Positions 57,514-64,000 of a stretch of DNA of 64,000 nt are shown one piece after another. Position 1 is the first letter of the stretch, and the number at the start of each line of letters is the position of its first letter. Below the pieces are notes generated by a model. The model was not told where the DNA came from. It saw only the letters and a list, made by a program, of their open reading frames with translations, and ran no database searches. Position numbers and translations under genes: made by a program. This DNA is from Zea mays (lineage: Eukaryota; Streptophyta; Magnoliopsida; Poales; Poaceae). The DNA lies in NCBI RefSeq assembly GCF_902167145.1, contig NC_050101.1, positions 132,276,990 through 132,340,989 of the forward strand. Direction: 5' to 3'.

Positions 57514-60500
57514 ATGTCTCAAGACAAAAAAGTTGTTGCTGAGACGAAGTTGAGCGAAGAGGAGAAGCTCCTTGAGGAGAAGACTGCTGGATTTGTTGAA
57601 TCAATAGCAAAGACAAATATAGAAAAGATTACTAAGGAGATTCTAGAAGGCTTATATGAAGATACTGATGACAGCGACAGTTATGATGCGGAAAGTGGAG
57701 GCGAAGACTCTGAAGATCGGCCCTGGCGACCAAGTCATGCAGTCTTCGGGAAATCGACTATCAAACAGAGTCATCTTGATAATATGAGAGGAAAGTATTT
57801 TCGAGATATGTCTATTGTGAGGGCTGACGCAGACAGGGTTGTTCCTGTTCCCGAAGAAAACGAAGTTGTGATCTACCGAAGCTTCTTCAAAGCCGGGCTT
57901 CGGTTCCCGTTGAGCAGATTTGTTGTTGAAGTTTTAAAGACATATCAGATTTTCCTTCACCAGATCACTCCCGAAGCAATTATTAGAATGGGGATCTTCG
58001 TCTGGGCTGCGAGAAGTCAAGGTCTGGAGCCAAGTGCAAAATGTTTTTGCAGTATGCACGAACTTTCGTATGAGACGAAGCCCTGGGGTAAAGAACAGTA
58101 TCATAACAATTTTGGTTGTTATAGCTTCGTTGTTCGCTCTGGCTCAAGCTACCCAGTGCCAACTTTTCAGAAGAGATGGCCCGGGCCCTGGATGGAAGAG
58201 TGGTTTTATGTGAAAATGATTTGAAGGCGAGAGAAGATATTAAAGAAATCATCATGCGCCCCATCTGGTCCCGCTTCGGCCTCCGAAAGCCGAAGGTAGA
58301 GATTGATGAGGCAGCCGAAGCATGCCAAAGGGCCTTCAGCATAGTTTGCGCTTTTATTGGGACAAGAGACTTAGTTCAAGAACATGTAGCCTACAGGATA
58401 TGGCCACTGATAGACAACTGGGAAATGCCAAAAGAAACCATTACTATCCCGAGCGAAGGTGGTCTGGTTCGATTGAAATATACATTCAGGTTTGGAGACC
58501 AATTTATCGAACCAGACGATGATTGGCTGCAGTGTGTTGAAAATACTAGTGATGAACTACTTGGAGCATACTCCAAATCTGAAGATAATGCACTATCTGC
58601 GTCCTTCGGGAGCCGAAAAAGAAAAGGCTAAATAGAGTTTTTGATGCTATTGGATTTGTGTACCCTGACTATCGCTACCCGCCATGAGGGCAGAAAAGAA
58701 AGGGTGCAACCTCTAGAAAGGTTGCCGCTTCGGCTGCTCCAAGCGAGCCTGCGCCGAAGAGGAAAAAATTGAAGGTCCTTACTCACCGACCGTGCTATAT
58801 TGAACCGGCCATAGTGCCTGAATTTGGCGGTGAGACTTCTTCAGCTATTGAAGCCAAAGGACCTGCTCTTACGCAGGGGATTGAAGAGCCGGCTGCAATG
58901 CCGAAGACTGACAAAATTGAAGAACCGAGAATCGAAGGGATGAAAACATTAGAAGTTCTAAGCCCTTCGGCAGGAGTGGAGGTGTCGAAGACACAAAAAT
59001 GTCTAGCAGCGACCCCCAAGAGAAAAAGGATGGCTAGTGTACTAGATGTGCTGGAGACAATAAAAGCTTCAAGCTCTTCTCCAGAGAAAATTGCCAACGC
59101 TCCGAAAGCGTAGATTGAAACCGAGACAAAGCTGACCGAAGCCGAAGCTATAATAAGCCAGGCTGACGCCGAAGCTGGGCCTTCTGAGCCCGCCAAAGAG
59201 AAATCCTTGGAAATTGGAGAAAAGGCAGCGGAGGAAGAAGCTATAGAACAGATTTTGCCTGAAAAATCTACGCTCCTACTCCCGAAGCGCCTTCCGAAGT
59301 CCTTGATTATATTATTCGACACGCTTCGGGAAAAAGATTATCTGAAGAAGAAATTTTTGAAGCTAAACACTATGCCCGAGAACTGAAGTACTCGAAAGGG
59401 GCCTTAGTGTTTAATGGCACAGATGAAGATGACTTCTTGTATTGCCTCCCAGACAACAAAGAATTATCTGTCTACCGGGAGATGGCCAGAAGTATGGGGT
59501 TCCCGAAGCTTGAAGTTGGCCTCTGCGCCATGACAAAGGACGATTTTGCGGATAGCCTTGCATATAATAGTCTGAAGGTACAAAAATTGTGTATTTGGAA
59601 GTTTATGAATTTTAAATTATTCTTTTGTTCTTATATTAACCCATTTATTCTTTTCATATAGGGTTTAATACTTAGCAAAGCCTTAAGGGCGCAAAAGAAT
59701 GCCGAAGACGAGAGTTGCACTATTGCTCTTAACAACCTTCGAACAGAGGTTATCAAGCTGAGGAACGAAGCTTTGGAAAAAGACAAAATTCTACTTACAT
59801 TGGTGGACAAAGTAAAGGGAGATGAAGCTAACTTCAAGGCTCAATCTGAAATCCAATGGAATGAGATTGAAAACCTTCAAAAACAACTGGCCGAAGCCAA
59901 ATTGAAATGCGCTATTGCCAAAGCTGACCGAGATGCCAGTGAGTACTGGAAAAATTATTTTGAAAAAACAGTTGTAGAGCTTCGCTCATCAAAAGAAAGA
60001 TGTTTTGAAAAATATGTAGAATGCGTCAAAAAGATAAAAAACTAGCTTCGCCAACGTGGGCGCGTACTCGAGCGAAGACAACTTCATAAGAGGCGATCCT
60101 GAGGGCGTAATTGAGTGGATCAGCAGCGAAGCCAAAGCTTTTGAAGAAATTTTGAGCGACCGCGGGGACGTCTGCGCGTTCTCTGGTGCGAGGGGAGTTG
60201 CAGCTATTTTGGAGAAAGCAGGGTGCGAACATGTTAAAACTTTGGCCCAGGCCGAAGCTGCTTTCTCTATTGATGATACGAAGGACCCCCTCGGCCGAAG
60301 CAAGCTTAATAGGCGGAATTTTTTTCACCGATATCTGGGAAAATGCGTCCGAGGGATGGCCCATGAAATAATGAAAAAGAGCGAAAAAGACATTCATGAC
60401 ACTCGAGAAGCAACAAAAGCAGCTGAAAAGGCTGCGGAACTTGAAAGACGGATATGTATTACTTAATGGCTTTTAACTTTGTTGTTTATTTTTGTGATTT

Positions 60501-60720
60501 TGAACTAATTTATATCTTCTACTGCAGCTGAATTATCTCCTCCCCTAGAGCCATTCGACCCACTGGCTGACCTAGAGACAAAGAAGGCAATAGAAATTAT
60601 TAATATGGCCGAAGCTATTGTAGACGAAGTTGTCACCAAATTACTAACCGAAGCTCCAGAAAAAAGTCCTAGAGGAAGAAGAATAGCTATTTGTAAAAAC
60701 ATTGCTAGAAAATTAATGTA
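57514..60720 (+). pseudogene. Antisense accessory gene of the Zeon-like element (Transposase_28 / PF04195-like), spliced
   Basis: Starts MSQDKKVVAETKL at 57514 after a 312-base leader from the LTR. It has an acidic N-terminus, then the domain annotated in plants as 'putative gypsy type transposon' (RFPLSRFVVEVLKTYQIF; IRMGIFVWAARSQG), the LNRVFDAIGFVYPDY motif (~58630), a Lys/Pro/Glu-rich linker, and a coiled coil (59690-60040). GT-AG introns are visible at 59578-59661 and about 60460-60527. The final stop is TAA at 60718-60720. Breaks: a single-base loss in an A run near 58207-58210 shifts the frame, a TGA lies at 58685-58687, a TAG at 59111-59113, and a frame change near 59265. The gene is transcribed opposite to gag. 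Its role is unknown to me. Confidence 0.72.
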
Positions 60721-62036
60721 ACATTTGCTGGAATATGCTTGTAATATTCGGTGCTCATAGGTTTTGAATGTAATATATGAATGGTTTTGTAATTCATTTC
60801 TTTGCGATGCATGAAACTTTTATGTACATACCGTTTTTGAGCCTTCGGCGAAAAAACACCTTCCCTTCTTTTCATGCTTCGTAAAGAAGAGCTTTTATGC
60901 TTCGTAAAAAATCCTCCAAGCGTCGCAAAAACATTAATGCTTCGTCAAGAATAGATTTTTTCCTCCACATCAGAGCTGATGAAGCTGTATTTCTTCAAAA
61001 CTTATTTTGTGCCTTAGCATAATTTCACTTTTTCGAAGCATTCTCCAAAGGTCAACATTGTATCCCCTTCTTGTGTCATTGATGCAATATGATGTATGAT
61101 GTTATGTTATGCGAAATGATGTGATGATGTTTTGTCATGCAAAATGATATTTATGCCGAAGACACACACTCACACCCCCATAGTGGAATACAAAATTCTT
61201 CGCCGCTTATTTTTCGGCTTCACCGCTTATTTTTCGGTGTATCAGCACTGACTTTTTGCTGTAAGTTCTGCATTCCCTTAGGAACATCTTTTGAACTTCT
61301 TCGCCTTCTATTTCGGCGGTATTTGCGTTGACTTTTCGCGATTCGCCTTATATTTCGGCGGTATTTGGCTCTGCATTCCCTTTGGAACAACTTTTGAGCA
61401 GAAAACTTACACTGTGCTCCCTTAGGAACGACTTTTTGTATCTTCGGCAAACTTACGTTGCGTTCCTTAGAACGACTTTTTGTAGCTTCGGTGATACTTG
61501 TAATGTGATTTTTAGCCCCGCGTTCCCTTAGGAACGACTTTTGTGCTTCAGCGACTTTTTGGACTTCGTGAGTCTGTGGAGAAGATACATTTCACTATGG
61601 CAAGAACGAAGCTATTACAAGAAATTGAAAATGACAAGAGAACTAGGTTTTCAATAATTGTTCCTTATTAAAAAAGAAAATGACAATGAATGTAAAAACT
61701 ATTTCAGGGGTAGGATATCTCTCAATAGATATGCTTCGATTCTGGCACAGTACCGTTGACTGTGCGAGCTTCGGACTCCTCCCTGAAATCTCGCTGCTGA
61801 TGGGTCTGTTGGCTCCCTTCTAGCTGCTGGCCTCGTGAATATACAGGTTGCAGTGGTGGAGGAGGTGGGGGCTGTGGCAAAGATGCATGTGGCTGACTAG
61901 CCGAAGCAACAGACGCTGCAGGATGGTTACCCACATACTCTGGTATGTAGGGTGAGTGATACGAAGCAGTATGCATGACCTGCTTTGGTTGGTTCTGCTG
62001 AGCTACGGCTTATGCTATTTACTTTTGTTTCTAAAT
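60721..62036. other. Non-coding middle of the Zeon-like element with short direct repeats
   Basis: Between the two converging genes. From 61190 to 61555 a block of the type ttcccttaggaacgactttt recurs five times (about 61271, 61375, 61418, 61462, 61520), mixed with repeats of tttcggcggtatttgcg-type sequence. No supported gene; the region 61722-61976 is open on the minus strand and Pro/Gln-rich and may be a C-terminal piece of gag. Confidence 0.5.
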
Positions 62037-63248
62037 GGTGACATGGCACATCCTTGTAGTATGGCCCTTGTCTTCACCACAGAATAAGCAATAAATTTTT
62101 CTAGGCTGATCCATAAACCTTCCTCCGAAGCCCCTGGCGCCTCTGCCTCTTGGAGCTAGCGGCCGGAAAGAGCTTTGTTGCTGCCCCGAAGCGTGCGAGG
62201 AATACTGTGGCCTCTATTGTTCACTTCCTCTGTCGTCACTCTGGGTGGAGTGAATTGACCTGACATGCCTTGGGTGGATTCTTCCTCCGAAGCCCCTGGT
62301 CATCTCAGAGAACCTGTAGGCTTCCTCTCTTCTTTGGCGAAAGTCATTGTCAGCCCGAATGTATTCATCCATCTTTTGAAGCAGCTTCTCCAAAGTCTGT
62401 GGAGGCTTTCTAGCAAAATACTGGGTAGTAGGTCCTGGACGAAGCCCCTTAATCATGGCTTCAATGACAATTTCATTGGGCACTGTAGGCGCTTGTGCTC
62501 TCAGGCGCAAGAACCTTCGGACGTATGCTTGGAGATACTCCTCATGATCTTGCGTGCATTGAAAGAGAGCCTGAGTTGTGACTGGCTTCGTCTGAAAGCC
62601 CTGGAAACTTGTCACCAGCATATCCTTGAGCTTATGCCATGAAGTAATAGTTCCTGGCCGAAGAGAAGAATACCACGTTTGGGCTACATTCTTAACTGCC
62701 ATGACGAAGGACTTGGCCATGACAACTGTATTGCCTCCGTATGAAGATATAGTTGCTTCATAACTCATCAAAAACTGCTTCGGGTCTGAATGCCCATCAT
62801 ACATTGGAAGCTGAGGTGGCTTGTATGATGGGGGCCATGGGATAGCGTGCAGTTCTGATGCCAAGGGAGAAGCATCATCAAAAGTAAAGGTGTCATGATT
62901 AAAACCATCATACCATCCATCGTCGTTGAACAAGCCCTCTTGATGAAGCTCCTTGTGTTGGGGTCTTCGATCTTGCTCGTCTTGAGCAAGGTGGCGTACT
63001 TCTTCAGTGGCTTCGTCAATTTGCCTTTGAAGGTCAGCTAGTCGGGTCATCTTCTCCTTCTTCTTTTGTACTTGCTGATGAAGCATCTCTATGTTTCTGA
63101 TTTCTTGGTCCAACTTGTCCTCCTGGAGTGTTGGACTAGTGGCCTTCCTCTTCTGGCTTTGGGCCTCTCAAAGAGAAATGGTCTCCTGATTTGGGTCCAG
63201 TGGCTACAGAGCGGCAGCCCCTGGCGCTGAAACTTTCTTCGGTGGCAT
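62037..63248 (-). pseudogene. Zeon-like gag with premature stops
   Basis: The start MPPKKVSAPGAAA is at 63248, 45 bases inside the primer site. A TAG follows after 14 codons, and another near 63165. From 63113 to 62214 the frame is open for 299 codons: coiled-coil head (IRNIEMLHQQVQKKKEKMTR), then the gag domain (PQLPMYDGHSDPKQFLMSYE; WYSSLRPGTITSW; LQAYVRRFLRLRAQ; MIKGLRPG). A stop at 62214-62216 separates the zinc knuckle CLFCGEDKGHTTRMC (~62048-62092). Gag would package the RNA of this non-autonomous element, with pol supplied by a partner. Confidence 0.83.
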
Positions 63249-63292
63249 GACGAAGGTCGATGCTTGCCGAAGGTGGTCGAAAAGAGTTCACC

Positions 63293-63307
63293 GGAGGTGG
63301 GTGCCAA
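63293..63307 (-). other. Primer-binding site of the Zeon-like element
   Basis: The minus strand reads TTGGCACCCACCTCC directly after the 5' LTR. It differs from the initiator-tRNA site of the other elements and resembles the TTGGCGCCCACC site I recall for Cinful/Zeon. Confidence 0.65.
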
Positions 63308-63991
63308 TGTTGGGGACTTGTTCTCAAATGCTATGAATCAAGAATAAGGCAACATACAATGTTAAATGTTAACGCCCTTCGTCCTCCGAAGCATTATTTC
63401 CCTAAGGTTATAATGATCTTCGGACGGAGGGCATGAAGGGCATACCTTCATCAATTCTTCATACATAAATGTACGATTATTAACAACGAATGAAGTATGT
63501 AAAGCATAAGAAACAATGTGAACAACAACATTATCATACATATATTTCCTATTATATAATCATAAATCAATATAAGGACAATATTGAATTACATTTGGTA
63601 CCTTCGACTTGATAGACAGCAGAGGTACGAGCGTGACGCAAAAGCAAATGCCAAGTCAGCGTGAACAGTACGGGAGCACTGTTCATCTATTTATAGGCAC
63701 GGGACGCAGCCCATGTAAAATTACACCCATACCCTTTACATTTGCTAATGACTCTATAGTGATCCATCGAGGTCTAAATAGCCTTTTTCCCTTTTAAGTC
63801 GGTTCTCTTTTCTGCTGTCATGTCGAAGCTCCCTTGCGCGTAGCTTCGGCGCTGCGTCAACCTTCGTATTCTTTGTGCTTCTCACACCGTAGTTCTGATC
63901 CGAGTACGAAGGTACTTGTTCATGTATTATACTCCAGAAACATTGCTAAATCATGTTTTTGAGGACCTTCGTAAGACGAAGGCCCCCAACA
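63308..63991 (-). repeat. 5' LTR of the Zeon-like element
   Basis: 684 bp, close to its partner at 56519-57201. A TATA-like stretch on the minus strand (CTATAAATAG within catctatttatagg, ~63683-63697) could drive element transcription. Confidence 0.88.
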
Positions 63992-64000
63992 ACCATTGTT

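Larger units (their letters stand above)
56519..63991 (-). mobile_element. Cinful/Zeon-like Gypsy (Tat lineage), gag-only, with antisense gene
   Basis: A 7473-bp element with 683/684-bp LTRs (in element orientation TGTTGGGGGCCTTCG ... GTCCCCAACA). Flanks accac (56514-56518) and accat (63992-63996) match in 4 of 5 bases. The primer site (TTGGCACCCACC) and a gag on the minus strand are present. There is no protease, RT or integrase anywhere in the 6.1-kb interior. A plus-strand, spliced accessory gene fills the left half. Length, LTR and gag-only content match what I recall for maize Zeon, a non-autonomous partner of Cinful. Confidence 0.85.

Noticed and set aside
57202..63307. A complete autonomous pol in the Zeon-like element
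   Set aside because: No protease, RT, RNase H or integrase motif was seen on either strand; only gag and the antisense gene are present.
1..64000. A previously undescribed defence-like or biosynthetic gene cluster
   Set aside because: Apart from two ordinary plant genes, every sizeable coding region is explained by known transposon classes; the remaining oddities are the accessory retroelement ORFs listed above.

Overview
The window is nuclear DNA of a flowering plant, almost certainly a grass with a large, transposon-rich genome (maize or a close Andropogoneae relative; inferred). Reasons: split genes with GT-AG introns, Copia and Gypsy LTR retrotransposons with initiator-tRNA primer sites, CACTA elements with CTTTGCCGAGTG subterminal repeats, Tourist-like and hAT-like elements, and a long terminal repeat that looks like the maize Cinful/Zeon family. 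Nothing was compared with a database; family names come from recognition.

Only two host genes are convincing. (1) Minus strand, 11804 down to 3159: an 11-exon gene for a ~571-residue plastid-type protein with an N-terminal transit-like region, one membrane segment, SLH-like repeats and a long C-terminal coiled coil. All exon phases close exactly (1716 nt). (2) Plus strand, 52844-53922: a 4-exon PEBP gene of the MFT class (180 aa) with the family's typical 62- and 41-nt middle exons.

Between them lies a nest of transposons. A Copia element (Copia-A, 11971-48449, TSD gaaac) inserted 167 bp upstream of the SLH-type start codon. It was then hit by a Tourist-like MITE (in its 5' LTR), an L1-type LINE (also in the 5' LTR), a retroelement now reduced to a solo LTR (in gag), an hAT-like element (in gag), an 11.3-kb chromodomain Gypsy (between integrase and RT) and a second, inverted Copia (Copia-B, 36178-46211, in RNase H). 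Copia-B carries its own 888-bp hAT-like insertion. Six of these boundaries are supported by matching target-site duplications; the hAT-like element in Copia-A gag is less clean.

Right of the nest, the MFT gene is bracketed by two same-family, same-orientation CACTA derivatives (50275-52564 and a truncated copy from 54651). The first contains an RTE-like fragment. The second is cut by the start of another LTR at 55355, which is itself split by a gag-only, Cinful/Zeon-like Gypsy element (56519-63991) carrying a spliced gene antisense to its gag. The left edge (1-2974) holds a Copia LTR end, probable Gypsy debris, a fragment related to the same antisense gene and a MITE.

Every retroelement reading frame seen is broken by stops, frameshifts or insertions, apart from one accessory ORF in the Gypsy element. 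I see no rRNA or functional tRNA gene, no CRISPR array and no sign of a new defence-type system. The more unusual points are the accessory and antisense retroelement ORFs, the two hits at one homologous site in different Copia elements, and the TE remodelling of both gene promoters.
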